The notes beneath the pieces are model-generated. The model did no database searches. It saw only the letters and a program-made list of their open reading frames with translations, and was not told the origin of the DNA. From Nakamurella panacisegetis (GTDB lineage Bacteria; Actinomycetota; Actinomycetes; Mycobacteriales; Nakamurellaceae), in the NCBI RefSeq assembly GCF_900104535.1, contig NZ_LT629710.1:806001-870000 (forward strand): a DNA stretch of 64,000 nt, given 5' to 3'. Shown piece by piece: positions 27,520 through 36,243 of the stretch. Position 1 is the first letter of the stretch; each line of letters starts with the position of its first letter. Position numbers and translations under genes: made by a program.

Positions 27520-27550
27520 GCAGGCCCGGACCATCCCGGTCCGGGCCTGC
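27520..27550. terminator. Terminator after the second GT39 gene
   Basis: A perfect 13-bp stem, GCAGGCCCGGACC (27520-27532) with GGTCCGGGCCTGC (27538-27550), closes on a 5-base loop ATCCC. It starts 38 bp after the stop. No strong T-run follows, as is common in GC-rich actinobacteria. Confidence 0.75.
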
Positions 27551-27591
27551 TGTGCGTCGTGGGGGCGACGCAAGCAGTTCGGGATTTCGGC

Positions 27592-27620
27592 TTGACCCTG
27601 ACGTAGCGTCAGGCTGCATC
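27592..27620 (+). promoter_or_regulatory. TipA/MerR-type promoter with operator between -35 and -10
   Basis: A -35 element TTGACC (27592-27597) is followed by the perfect inverted repeat CCTGACG-TAG-CGTCAGG (27597-27613), then a weak -10 region around TGCATCGT. MerR-family activators bind such a repeat in a lengthened spacer and untwist it. The site lies about 75-100 bp before the merR start at 27690, so the gene is probably autoregulated. Confidence 0.75.
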
Positions 27621-27689
27621 GTGGAGGTGTCCGGCCGACCGGTCGGAACAAGATCAGCAGTCACCGATGACGAATCACGGGGAACGAAG

Positions 27690-28445
27690 ATGAGCTACTC
27701 GGTGGGCCAGGTCGCCCGCCTGACGGGCATCACGGTCCGGACGTTGCACCACTACGACCGCATCGGCCTGCTCGAGGCGGCCGACCGGAGCGGAGCCGGC
27801 TACCGCCGGTACTCCGACGCCGACCTGGATCGCCTGCAGCACATCCTGTTCTACCGGGAACTCGGGTTTTCGCTGGAGGACGTCGCAACCGTCCTCGACC
27901 AGCCGGGCGCGAACAGCAGCGAGCATCTGCGCAGGCAGCACGAGTTGCTGCAGAAGCGGATCGCCCGGTTGACCGTCATGGTGAAGGCAGTGGAGAAAGA
28001 GATGGAGGCCCACCAGATGGGTATCGCCCTGACCCCCGAGGAGAAGTTCGAGATCTTCGGACCGAACTACAGCGAGGACTACGAAGCCGAGGCGCAGCAG
28101 CGCTGGGGTGACACGGAGGCCTGGCAGCAATCGCAGTCACGGACGTCCAAGTTCACCAAGGCCGATTGGCAGCGGGTGAAGACCGAGACGGACGACCTGA
28201 ACCGGCGTCTGGCCGCTTCGATGTCCAGCGGCATGGCCTCGGACAGTCTCGAAGCCATGGACCTGGCCCAGGAGCATCTCCGCGCCATCGAGGTGTTCTA
28301 CGACTGCTCGTACGCCATGCATCGAGGGATCGGCGACATGTACCTGGCCGACGAACGATTCACCCAGACGTACGAGGAACTGGCGCCCGGTCTGGCCCGA
28401 TGGCTGCGAGACGCCATCCATGCCAACGCCGATCGCCACGAGTAG
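27690..28445 (+). CDS. TipA-like MerR-family transcriptional regulator
   Basis: The ATG at 27690 gives 251 residues. Residues 1-70 are a MerR winged helix (YSVGQVARLTGITVRTLHHY ... LLEAADRSGAGYRRYSDADL), followed by a dimerisation coiled coil (about 75-115). Residues 120-250 are a TipAS ligand-binding domain (FEIFGPNYSEDYEAEAQQRW ... MHRGIGDMYLADERFTQTYE). TipA proteins bind thiopeptide-like antibiotics covalently through a cysteine; Cys in FYDCSYAMHRG is the candidate here. Its own promoter carries a matching inverted repeat. No target gene other than itself is apparent. Confidence 0.9.
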   Translation: MSYSVGQVARLTGITVRTLHHYDRIGLLEAADRSGAGYRRYSDADLDRLQHILFYRELGFSLEDVATVLDQPGANSSEHLRRQHELLQKRIARLTVMVKAVEKEMEAHQMGIALTPEEKFEIFGPNYSEDYEAEAQQRWGDTEAWQQSQSRTSKFTKADWQRVKTETDDLNRRLAASMSSGMASDSLEAMDLAQEHLRAIEVFYDCSYAMHRGIGDMYLADERFTQTYEELAPGLARWLRDAIHANADRHE

Positions 28446-28457
28446 CCGTCCAGCGGC

Positions 28458-28498
28458 GCCCGGTCGTTCCTCCCCGCCCGGGAGAGGAACGACCGGGC
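28458..28498. terminator. Bidirectional terminator between merR and the small exported protein gene
   Basis: A perfect 15-bp stem, GCCCGGTCGTTCCTC (28458-28472) with GAGGAACGACCGGGC (28484-28498), has an 11-base loop. It lies between two convergent stops and can serve both. Confidence 0.8.
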
Positions 28499-28508
28499 CT
28501 GGGCCTGT

Positions 28509-28829
28509 TCAGGAACCGCCGGATCCGGCGTGGGAGCTCCCGCCGCCGGATTGGGGTAACTGCTGGGCCGGGACGAGCTGCTGGTCGCCCGTGCCTTCCG
28601 GCCAGCCCGAACCCGCGTCGCCGTTGGCGACGCCGCTGGTGGACTGCTGGTCGGCCACCCGGGCCGGCGTCGTCGGTTCGCTGCCCGCCGCCGCGTTGCC
28701 CGACAGCACCACGGTCAGGGCAATCGCCCCGGCGGCCGAGGCCACCACCGTGCCGGCGGTGATCGCCCGGACCGTCGACCGGATCCGAGCCCGCTCGTCG
28801 ATCTTCGCGAAGCGTTGGAGCTGATTCAC
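28509..28829 (-). CDS. Small single-pass exported or membrane protein
   Basis: The GTG at 28829 has a GAGAGG ribosome site and gives 106 residues. A charged N-terminus (1-20) is followed by one hydrophobic helix (about 21-47, ending NAAAG) and a polar Ser/Gly/Gln-rich tail. The layout is like that of the glycine-rich protein at 16980 but smaller. It has no recognised domain, and it converges on the TipA-like regulator gene. Confidence 0.6.
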   Translation of the reverse strand: MNQLQRFAKIDERARIRSTVRAITAGTVVASAAGAIALTVVLSGNAAAGSEPTTPARVADQQSTSGVANGDAGSGWPEGTGDQQLVPAQQLPQSGGGSSHAGSGGS

Positions 28830-28967
28830 CGGCCGGCCTCTCGTCGTGTCTGGTGACCATCACGCTGATCCGGGGACCTGTGCCGCCCGTGTGCCTGATT
28901 TGTGGATCAGCTGCAGATCACCCGGCCGGCCGGGCGGTCCTCGCCCCGCCGCGGGATCAGACCCGTT

Positions 28968-30482
28968 CTACAGGCCGGCCGAGATCTCCCGTTTGAGGAT
29001 CTTGCCGCTGGGCCCCATCGGGAAGGCCTCGGTGAACTCGACCCGTCTCGGGTACTTGTAGCGGCCCAGCCGCTCCTGCGACCAGGCGATCAGCGTCGGG
29101 CCGTCGAGGTCGGCCCCTTCCGGCGAGCGGACGACCACAGCGCAGATCTCCTCGCCGTGCACCTCACTCGGATAGCCAACGACCGCCACCTGAGCGACCC
29201 CGGGGTGGCCGGCCAGAACCTCCTCGACCTCCCGCGGATAGACGTTGAACCCGCCGCGCAGGATCATGTCCTTCTTGCGATCGACGATCGAGAGGAACCC
29301 GTCCTCGTCCTTGACGCCCAGATCGCCGGTGCGGAACCAGCCATCCACGAGGACGGCTCGGGTGGCCTCGGGATTGCCCAGGTAGCCGGCGAAGATGTTG
29401 TGGCCCCGAATCACCACCTCACCCAGCTGACCGGCCGGCAGCAGTTCGATGCGTCCCTCCACCTCGGCCGCGGCGATCTCGGCGTCGACCCCCCAGATGG
29501 CGCGGCCCACGGTGCCCGGCTTCCGCCCGAACACCGGCTGGTTGAACGTGGCCACGGGCGAGGTCTCGGACAGTCCGTAGCCCTCGTAGATGTCGGCGTC
29601 GAACACTTCGGCGAACCGGTCGATGACGGCCACCGGGAGGCTCGCGCCGCCGGAGATCGCGATGCGCAGCTTCGGCCGGCGCGGATCGGTCCGTGCCGCT
29701 GCCAGCAAGCCGATGTACATGGTGGGCACTCCCATGAACACGTTCACGCCTTCCGCCTCGATCAGGTCCAGCGCCGCCGCACCGTCGAACCGGGGCAGCA
29801 TGACGAGCGTGGCACCGGCGAAGAAGCCGGCGTTCATCGCGCAGGTCTGCCCGAACGAATGGAACAGCGGAAGGCATCCGAGAATGGTGTCCTCGCTGGT
29901 CAGGAAGATGACCGAGGCGGCAGAGACGATCGCGTTCATCGTCATGTTGAGTTGCGTCAGCACAGCACCCTTGGGGGCACCGGTGGTACCCGACGTGTAG
30001 AGGATCACCGCCTCGTCGCCGGCTTCCCGTTCGACGTAGGACGCCACCGGCGCCACCGTGGCGGCCAGCCGGTCGAGGCGCGGGCCGTCACCGCCCATCA
30101 CGGAAAACAGGCCGATCCCGGCGGCGGCCGCGGCCGGGCCTCCTTCGGCCAGCAGCGGCGCTCCGACAACGAGAACCTTCGCACCGGAGTTCTGCAGCAC
30201 GTAGGTGATCTCCCGGGCGACCAGCAGGGCATGCACCGGCACCACCACCGCACCCAGGGCCAATGCCGCGAAGTACACGCGGGGGAAGTCGGGCACATTG
30301 GGCATGAGGAGGGCGACCCGGTCCCCCGGCCCCACCCCGGCGTCGGCCAGCACGGTCGCGTACCGGCGCGCCTGCTCCCACAGGTCGGCGTAGGAAACCC
30401 GCTCCTGGCCCATCACCACCGCGTCCGCCCCCGGGTACCGCTGCGCCGATTCGGCGAGAATGCTGGCCAAGGTCAGGCTCAT
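28968..30482 (-). CDS. AMP-dependent acyl-CoA synthetase/ligase
   Basis: The ATG at 30482, preceded by GGAGCGG, gives 504 residues; an in-frame ATG at 30512 has a poorer site. The adenylation motifs are all present: YTSGTTGAPKGAV, GYGLSETSP, GWFRTGDLG and the C-terminal lysine in GPSGKILKRE. It has the length of single-enzyme fatty acyl-CoA synthetases (FadD) and should activate a medium- or long-chain acid with ATP and CoA. It diverges from gltA across 260 bp that contain a 10-bp inverted repeat. Confidence 0.9.
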   Translation of the reverse strand: MSLTLASILAESAQRYPGADAVVMGQERVSYADLWEQARRYATVLADAGVGPGDRVALLMPNVPDFPRVYFAALALGAVVVPVHALLVAREITYVLQNSGAKVLVVGAPLLAEGGPAAAAAGIGLFSVMGGDGPRLDRLAATVAPVASYVEREAGDEAVILYTSGTTGAPKGAVLTQLNMTMNAIVSAASVIFLTSEDTILGCLPLFHSFGQTCAMNAGFFAGATLVMLPRFDGAAALDLIEAEGVNVFMGVPTMYIGLLAAARTDPRRPKLRIAISGGASLPVAVIDRFAEVFDADIYEGYGLSETSPVATFNQPVFGRKPGTVGRAIWGVDAEIAAAEVEGRIELLPAGQLGEVVIRGHNIFAGYLGNPEATRAVLVDGWFRTGDLGVKDEDGFLSIVDRKKDMILRGGFNVYPREVEEVLAGHPGVAQVAVVGYPSEVHGEEICAVVVRSPEGADLDGPTLIAWSQERLGRYKYPRRVEFTEAFPMGPSGKILKREISAGL

Positions 30483-30585
30483 CGCGCTGGTCCGCTCCGT
30501 TCGATGGTTCATGCCGGCTGCCGCACGTGTACCGCCAGAACCCCGGACAACTGGGACCAACGTCACAAGCCGACCATACGCACAC

Positions 30586-30625
30586 CGCGAATGGCGCACC
30601 CGGTTCGCCCGGCCGGCCATTCGCG
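30586..30625. promoter_or_regulatory. Inverted repeat between acyl-CoA synthetase and gltA
   Basis: CGCGAATGGC (30586-30595) and GCCATTCGCG (30616-30625) are perfect complements 20 bp apart. The region separates two divergent genes that make and consume acyl/acetyl-CoA. A regulator binding here could control both; which family is unknown. The rest of 30483-30742 shows nothing else I can name. Confidence 0.4.
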
Positions 30626-30742
30626 AAGTAGATTCCCGGCAAAGAGTTCCACCCCGGGGCCCGGTGCGCGCCGACCAGCGCGACCGCGAAGGCCGGGGGA
30701 CGTACCGCTGTAGTCAAAAACTGTGAAGAAGCGGAGACACAT

Positions 30743-32086
30743 ATGTCCGAGGTCAACGAAGCCCCCACCGAGACGCCCACACCCACCGAAAGCCCAGCGC
30801 CGCCGGAGAGTGGCAGCCTGACCTACAACGGCGCCACGCTGGACCTGAAGGTCGTCCCGGCCACCGAGGGCGCCTCGGGCGTGGAAATCGGCAAGCTGCT
30901 CTCCACCACCGGGGTCGTCACCCTCGATCCCGGCTTCACCAACACCGGATCGACCACGTCGGCGATCACCTACATCGACGGCGACGCCGGCATCCTGCGC
31001 TACCGCGGCTACCCCATCGAGCAGCTGGCCAAGCAGTCCACCTTCATCGAGACCAGCTACCTGTTGATCTACGGCGAACTGCCGACCGAGACCCAGCTCG
31101 CCAACTTCACCTCGCGGATCAACCGGCACACGCTGCTGCACGAGGACCTGAAGCGGTTCTTCGACGGATTCCCCCGCGACGCGCACCCGATGCCGGTGCT
31201 CTCCAGCGCGGTGAGTGCGCTGTCGACCTTCTACCAGGACTCGCTGGACCCGTTCAATCCGGAACACGTCGAGCTGTCGACCGTTCGCCTGCTGGCCAAG
31301 CTGCCGACCATCGCCGCCTATGCCTACAAGAAGACCGTCGGCCAGCCGCTGCTCTACCCGGACAACTCCCTCGGGCTGGTGGAGAACTTCCTGCGGATGT
31401 CCTTCGGCTTTCCGGCGGAGCCCTACGACGTCGACCCCAAGCTGGCCAAGGCCCTCGACCAGCTGTTCATCCTGCACGCGGACCACGAACAGAACTGTTC
31501 CACCTCGACCGTCCGGCTGGTCGGCTCGGCCCACGCCAACCTCTTCGTGTCGGTCGCGGCGGGCATCAACGCCCTGTTCGGTCCCCTGCACGGCGGCGCG
31601 AACGAGGCCGTGCTGCAGATGCTCGGCTCGATCCGTGACGACGGCGGCGACATCGACAAGTTCGTCCAGCGGGTCAAGGCCAAGGAGCCGGGCGTCAAGC
31701 TGATGGGCTTCGGGCACCGGGTGTACAAGAACTACGACCCGCGCGCGGCCATCGTCAAGCAGACGGCGGACGGCATCCTGGAATCCCTCGGCGCGAACGA
31801 CGAGTTGCTCGACCTCGCGAAGCAGCTGGAAGAGGTCGCCCTGCACGACGACTACTTCATCCAGCGCAAGCTGTACCCGAACGTGGACTTCTACACCGGC
31901 CTGATCTACAAGGCGATGGGTTTCCCGACCAAGATGTTCACCGTCCTGTTCGCGATCGGCCGGCTGCCCGGCTGGATCGCCCAGTGGCGCGAGATGATCC
32001 AGGACCCGGCCACCAAGATCGGCCGGCCGCGCCAGGTCTACACCGGCTACACCGCCCGTGACTACGTCCCCGGCGACAACCGCTGA
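30743..32086 (+). CDS. gltA: Citrate synthase (main TCA-cycle type)
   Basis: The protein has 447 residues, the length of the actinobacterial GltA2 type, with a proline-rich N-terminal 25 residues. The catalytic triad is intact: His283 in GPLHGGAN, His325 in GFGHRVY and Asp382 in NVDFYTG. It condenses acetyl-CoA with oxaloacetate in the cytosol. Five bases after the stop begins an inverted-repeat element also found behind the second citrate synthase gene. The gene diverges from an acyl-CoA synthetase. Confidence 0.96.
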   Translation: MSEVNEAPTETPTPTESPAPPESGSLTYNGATLDLKVVPATEGASGVEIGKLLSTTGVVTLDPGFTNTGSTTSAITYIDGDAGILRYRGYPIEQLAKQSTFIETSYLLIYGELPTETQLANFTSRINRHTLLHEDLKRFFDGFPRDAHPMPVLSSAVSALSTFYQDSLDPFNPEHVELSTVRLLAKLPTIAAYAYKKTVGQPLLYPDNSLGLVENFLRMSFGFPAEPYDVDPKLAKALDQLFILHADHEQNCSTSTVRLVGSAHANLFVSVAAGINALFGPLHGGANEAVLQMLGSIRDDGGDIDKFVQRVKAKEPGVKLMGFGHRVYKNYDPRAAIVKQTADGILESLGANDELLDLAKQLEEVALHDDYFIQRKLYPNVDFYTGLIYKAMGFPTKMFTVLFAIGRLPGWIAQWREMIQDPATKIGRPRQVYTGYTARDYVPGDNR

Positions 32087-32091
32087 CCTCT

Positions 32092-32191
32092 GCGCATACG
32101 GAACTGCCTTGCGCATACGGAACTGCCCAAATGGAGTCGGGTTGGCTTCGGAATAGGCACTTCTGCATGCGCGGGGCAGTTTGGTATGCGC
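32092..32191. repeat. Inverted-repeat element behind gltA
   Basis: Two direct copies of GCGCATACGGAACTGCC (32092-32108 and 32111-32127) are followed by about 47 bp, then the complementary arm GGCAGTTTGGTATGCGC (32175-32191; 15 of 17 positions pair). Either left arm could pair with the right arm in RNA, giving two exclusive stems. The same 17-mers recur behind the second citrate synthase gene at 39644-39937. The central parts of the two elements are not similar. Confidence 0.85.
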
Positions 32192-32231
32192 GGGAGGTGT
32201 CGGGGGGCCGGGACGCGGGAATTGCCCTGCC

Positions 32232-33599
32232 GTGACCTCTCTCCTGTGGTTCCGGCGTGACCTGCGACTCGACGACCACCCGGCGCTGCTGCATGCCGCC
32301 GAAAGTGGCGACGTGCTCGGGGTTTTCGTCGCCGACGACACGCTGCTGCACGTATCCGGCGCCCCGCGGCGGCACTTCCTGGCGGGCTGCGTCCAGGCCC
32401 TGTCCGAATCCATGCACGGCCGGCTGCTGGTCACGCACGGCCGACCGGATCACGTCATCCCCCAGCTGGCCGCGGACATCGGCGCCGATGCGGTGCACGT
32501 GTCGGCCGACTACGGCCCGTACGGCCGAGCCCGTGACGAACGGGTGGCGAAAGCCCTGCAGGCCAAAGGCATCGACCTTGTTGCCACCGGTTCGCCGTAC
32601 GCTGTCGCCCCGGGCCGGGTGCGCAAGCCGGACGGCACCCCGTACGCCGTGTTCACTCCGTTCCACCGCGCCTGGTCGGCGCACGGCTGGCGCCGCCCGG
32701 CCGGTCCGGGCACCGACGTCAGATGGGTCGATCCGGCCGGCTTTGGGCACCCATTCGACCCGGCCGAGCTGTCGGCCCGGATTCCGAGCGGAATGAAATT
32801 GCCGACGGCGGGCGAGACGGCAGCGCGGACGGTGTGGGCGCAATTTCTCGACCGGGGCATCGACGCCTACGACGACGAACGGAATCGCCCCGATCATCCT
32901 GGCACCAGCCACATGTCGGCCTACCTGAAATGGGGTTGCATCCACCCCCGGACATTGATGGCCGATCTGGCCGTTCACCGGTCCGCCGGCGCCGCCTCGT
33001 ATCAACGGGAGCTCGCCTTCCGGGAGTTCTACGCCGATATCCTCTTCCACCACCCGGAGACCCTGACCACCTCGGCCGACCCGATCATCGACCGATTAAC
33101 GTGGGACTCCGGCCCCGAGGCCGAATCGCGACTCGCGGCCTGGAAGGCGGGCCGGACCGGCTACCCGTACATCGACGCCGGCCTGCGGCAGTTGCTGGCC
33201 GAGGGCTGGATCCACAACCGCGTCCGGATGGGGGTGGCGTCATTCCTGATCAAGGACCTGCACGTGGCCTGGCCACTGGGAGCGGCGCATTTCCTGGACC
33301 ACCTGGTCGACGGCGACATCGCGTCCAACACCCACGGTTGGCAGTGGGTGGCCGGCGCCGGAGCCCAGGCCGCCCCGTACTACCGGGTGTTCAATCCGGT
33401 CACCCAGGGCGAGAAGTTCGACCCGGCCGGCCATTACGTCCGCGCCTACGTGCCTGAACTGGCCGGCGTCCCGGGTAGGGCCGTCCACCAGCCGTGGAAC
33501 CTGCCGGGCGGCATCCCCGCCGGGTACGTCGAGCCGATCGTCGACCACGCCGCGGAACGAGCCGAGACCCTGCGCCGCTGGGAGCAGCGGCCCCGATGA
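32232..33599 (+). CDS. phrB: Deoxyribodipyrimidine photolyase/cryptochrome family protein
   Basis: The GTG at 32232 gives 455 residues. The N-terminal antenna domain starts LLWFRRDLRLDDHPALL. The FAD domain has the family stretches RELAFREFYADILFHHPETL, YPYIDAGLRQLLAEGWIHNR, and ASNTHGWQWVAGAGAQAAPY. It repairs cyclobutane pyrimidine dimers with blue light. The ribosome site is weak, and the inverted-repeat element behind gltA ends only 40 bp upstream. The expected tryptophans for electron transfer are present, so an active photolyase is likelier than a sensory cryptochrome. Confidence 0.92.
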   Translation: MTSLLWFRRDLRLDDHPALLHAAESGDVLGVFVADDTLLHVSGAPRRHFLAGCVQALSESMHGRLLVTHGRPDHVIPQLAADIGADAVHVSADYGPYGRARDERVAKALQAKGIDLVATGSPYAVAPGRVRKPDGTPYAVFTPFHRAWSAHGWRRPAGPGTDVRWVDPAGFGHPFDPAELSARIPSGMKLPTAGETAARTVWAQFLDRGIDAYDDERNRPDHPGTSHMSAYLKWGCIHPRTLMADLAVHRSAGAASYQRELAFREFYADILFHHPETLTTSADPIIDRLTWDSGPEAESRLAAWKAGRTGYPYIDAGLRQLLAEGWIHNRVRMGVASFLIKDLHVAWPLGAAHFLDHLVDGDIASNTHGWQWVAGAGAQAAPYYRVFNPVTQGEKFDPAGHYVRAYVPELAGVPGRAVHQPWNLPGGIPAGYVEPIVDHAAERAETLRRWEQRPR

Positions 33600-33630
33600 C
33601 GCAGGGCTCGTGGTCGAGCACGGGCGAGAG

Positions 33631-33876
33631 CTACTGCAGGTAGCCCTCGACGGTCTTCACCGGGCGGGCCTCGGCGGCGTCCGGGTTCTCGCCGAACTCG
33701 CTCTTCGCGCGACGCTGACGAAGCAGATCCCAGCACTGGTCGAGGGCTTCCTCGAGCTGCTGTAGTTGGGCGTGCTCGTCCTGCGAGTCGATGTCGCCGG
33801 CCGCTCGCCTGGCTCGCAGGGCGTGCTCCTGATCGACCAGGGAACGGACGGTGCCGAGAATGTCGTGCTCTGTCAT
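33631..33876 (-). CDS. DUF2630 family protein
   Basis: This 81-residue protein starts MTEHDILGTVRSLVDQEHAL and has the pattern DEHAQLQQLEEALDQCWDLLRQRRA, the signature of a small actinobacterial family (DUF2630). It is mostly helical, with a predicted coiled coil. Its function is unknown. It sits between the convergent photolyase gene and the aldose epimerase gene upstream on the same strand. Confidence 0.85.
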   Translation of the reverse strand: MTEHDILGTVRSLVDQEHALRARRAAGDIDSQDEHAQLQQLEEALDQCWDLLRQRRAKSEFGENPDAAEARPVKTVEGYLQ

Positions 33877-33926
33877 GAGAATTTCCGATCCGTGAGTTGG
33901 GTACCTGCCGGTCAACGGTAGAACGG

Positions 33927-34859
33927 TCAGAAACCTTCCGGCCGCAGACCCCAACTCGCCGACCACTGGGCGCCGGGCTCGAGCCACTGCAGTCCGCGAC
34001 CGGAGTTGAAGGCATCGACCGCGCAGGTCATCGGCTCGATGGCGATGGCCACCCGCTGGTCGGCGCGACCGGGCACCGGAAACTGGTGGGGCGAGAACAC
34101 CTGCACCCAGCCGAACACCTCGTCCGCCCACAACACCAGGGACGTGCCGTCCGGGGCCGAGAGCCGATGGGCGACACCACCGTCGACGACGTCGAAGTCG
34201 GTCAGGGCGACGTCGGCCCGCAGGTCGCCGACCCGCATCCCGGATCGCAGATCGACGTGGGTGCCCTCGACCGGCTCCAGCGCGATCGGGATCATCGTCG
34301 TGCCGTCCACCCGAGCGTGGGTACGCCCGGAGACGGTGACCGTCAGGTCGGCGGCCGGCACATCACCGACTCGCAGGTAGGGGTGGGCCCCGATCCCGAA
34401 CGGCGCGGCCGCCGTCCCGGCGTTCGTCAGCCGGTGGGTCACCTGCAGGCCGTGGTCGGTCAGCTCGTAGGTGACCGAGGTGTCCAGGATGAACGGGTAG
34501 CCGTGCTGCGGGTAGATCGACGCACCGATGGTCACCGACGATTCCGTCTGGCCCAGCACCTCGTACACCGCGTTCCGCAACAGCCCGTGGATGGCGTTGC
34601 CCCGTGACGGCTCGGTGATGTCCAGCTGTTGCGCCACCCCGTGCAGGGCCCACGCGCCACCGGCCACCCGGTTCGGCCACGGGGCCAGGACCAGGCCACA
34701 GCCCATCGGCGCGACCAGGTCGTCGGCCCAGGTCTCGGTGAACTGGACGCCGCCGACCGAGAACTCCCGGAGCACCGCGGCGACCTGGCCGATGCGGGCG
34801 AACGCATCACCCCGGCGAAGCTCGAACTGGCGGCCGGAGACCGCGCGCGGCGCCGTCAT
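33927..34859 (-). CDS. Aldose 1-epimerase family protein
   Basis: The 310-residue protein has the galactose-mutarotase fold: RVAGGAWALHG, then NAIHGLLRN with the first catalytic histidine, and GAHPYLR with the second. The general-base glutamate is probably in AIAIEPMTCAVDAFNSG. It interconverts anomers of aldohexoses or similar sugars in the cytosol. Its start overlaps the stop of the upstream hypothetical gene by 4 bp, so the two are co-expressed. Confidence 0.88.
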   Translation of the reverse strand: MTAPRAVSGRQFELRRGDAFARIGQVAAVLREFSVGGVQFTETWADDLVAPMGCGLVLAPWPNRVAGGAWALHGVAQQLDITEPSRGNAIHGLLRNAVYEVLGQTESSVTIGASIYPQHGYPFILDTSVTYELTDHGLQVTHRLTNAGTAAAPFGIGAHPYLRVGDVPAADLTVTVSGRTHARVDGTTMIPIALEPVEGTHVDLRSGMRVGDLRADVALTDFDVVDGGVAHRLSAPDGTSLVLWADEVFGWVQVFSPHQFPVPGRADQRVAIAIEPMTCAVDAFNSGRGLQWLEPGAQWSASWGLRPEGF

Positions 34860-35431
34860 CGGGTGAGCGCCGTGAAATGCGAGACGGCCCGGCCGAACTG
34901 CAGCAACCGCTGCATCTGGGCCAGTCCACCGTCGGTCACGGACTTGGAGAAACGGTAGGTCTCCACGTACTGCACAGTGCGGGTCTCGTTCGCCTCGGTC
35001 AGCTCGGTCATCGACCGCTCCGGCGTCTGCGTCGACAGGTAGAGCATGACCGCGTGCATGGTCCGCGAGCCGTCGGGTTCGGCCTTGAACCGGTTGCGCA
35101 GACCCTGGTCGACGATGGCCGACAGCGGGATGGTGCGGACCGAGGACGAGAACATCAGGACGTCCGGCCGGTCGTCATCGGTCTCGTCGTCGCCGTGCCA
35201 GAGGATGAGCCGGCGGCCGTCGGTGACGGCGACCTCCTGCCAGAGCGATTCGCCCCAGCTCTGGGTCGATGCCACCCGCTCGCACGTGAACGCCTTGACC
35301 TCTTGTGGATCGATCACGCCGTAGAGCGCCTCGAGCGCGGCGTCGGCGTCGCGGATGTACGCGCGTACGGCTTCGTCCAGTTGCGGGTACGGCGCCCAGT
35401 CCTGGGGAGGGTGCGGTGCGGGGTAGGACAT
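34856..35431 (-). CDS. Hypothetical protein (191 aa)
   Basis: The ATG at 35431 follows a strong AGGAGG site. The protein is soluble, with an N-terminal Pro-rich stretch, then HGDDETDDDRPD near residue 79 and a C-terminal segment that looks helical. I recognise no family. It overlaps the aldose epimerase start by 4 bp and so is probably co-translated with it. The context gives no clear role. Confidence 0.7.
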   Translation of the reverse strand: MSYPAPHPPQDWAPYPQLDEAVRAYIRDADAALEALYGVIDPQEVKAFTCERVASTQSWGESLWQEVAVTDGRRLILWHGDDETDDDRPDVLMFSSSVRTIPLSAIVDQGLRNRFKAEPDGSRTMHAVMLYLSTQTPERSMTELTEANETRTVQYVETYRFSKSVTDGGLAQMQRLLQFGRAVSHFTALTR

Positions 35432-35511
35432 GAACGACGCCTCCTGGGCAGTCACGGCAGCGAGTGGTTCCAGCTTGAATCCTGCCCTACGAACCGGGCT
35501 GCGGGCGCCGC

Positions 35512-36108
35512 CTACCCCAGCGGAACATTGCGGTTGCGCGACCAGGCCCGGACGTCGGCCCCCAGTGACAAGGCGATGGCGATGATCGGGAGGACTGCGT
35601 AGATCAGTGGCACCCAGATCGCGAAGTCCAGCCCCGCGTAGTCGGACAACCGGATGACGAAGTACACCGAGATCGCGATCGAGAGGCCGCATCCCACGCC
35701 CAGCAGGGCCGGGCGGCGACCGAGAATGGTGACGCCGCCGGCGATCAGCAGGCCCCCGGCGATCATCGTCAGGATGCCGATGACGGTGAACTCGGAACTC
35801 AGGCTGCGGTCCACGGAATCGAATCCGGCGGCCCCGGTGAGGATGACCAGGGCACCCATCAGTACGAACCCGGCCTGGACGAAGCTCAGGACGGCCGCCG
35901 CGACCGCTCCGCCCGGCTTCGGGGGTTGCTGTTGGTACATCGGGTAGATGGGCACGAGCTGGTAGCCGACCGGCGGGTAGCCGGGTGCCGGAGCCGACGC
36001 GTAGGGATCGACCGCGGAATACGCCGGCGGTCCCGGCGGTAGCGGTTGCCCGGTCACCGGGTCGTATCCCGACGGGTATGAGCTGTTCCAGTTCGGACCG
36101 CCGGTCAT
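35512..36108 (-). CDS. Four-helix membrane protein with Pro/Tyr-rich N-terminus
   Basis: From the ATG at 36108 the protein has 198 residues; an in-frame ATG at 36150 would add 14. The first 65 residues are rich in Pro, Tyr and Gly (GYDPVTGQPLPPGPPAYS), followed by four membrane helices and a short basic tail. Such N-termini are common in actinobacterial membrane proteins of unknown role. No catalytic motif is seen. Confidence 0.72.
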   Translation of the reverse strand: MTGGPNWNSSYPSGYDPVTGQPLPPGPPAYSAVDPYASAPAPGYPPVGYQLVPIYPMYQQQPPKPGGAVAAAVLSFVQAGFVLMGALVILTGAAGFDSVDRSLSSEFTVIGILTMIAGGLLIAGGVTILGRRPALLGVGCGLSIAISVYFVIRLSDYAGLDFAIWVPLIYAVLPIIAIALSLGADVRAWSRNRNVPLG

Positions 36109-36243
36109 GCCCGGTCGCACTCGTCTGCCGTCACTGCAGGCTCCCCTCATCCGCCGTCCGGGCCACCCATGGGCATCGAGGCTGATTGTGCCCGACGCCG
36201 ACCCTGACGGAGGCGGTTTCCCCGGTCTTTTCGCTCGGGGCGG

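Noticed and set aside
28902-30713. A 603-codon plus-strand frame opposite the acyl-CoA synthetase gene
   Set aside because: Low-complexity translation and no motifs; the opposite strand has all adenylation motifs.
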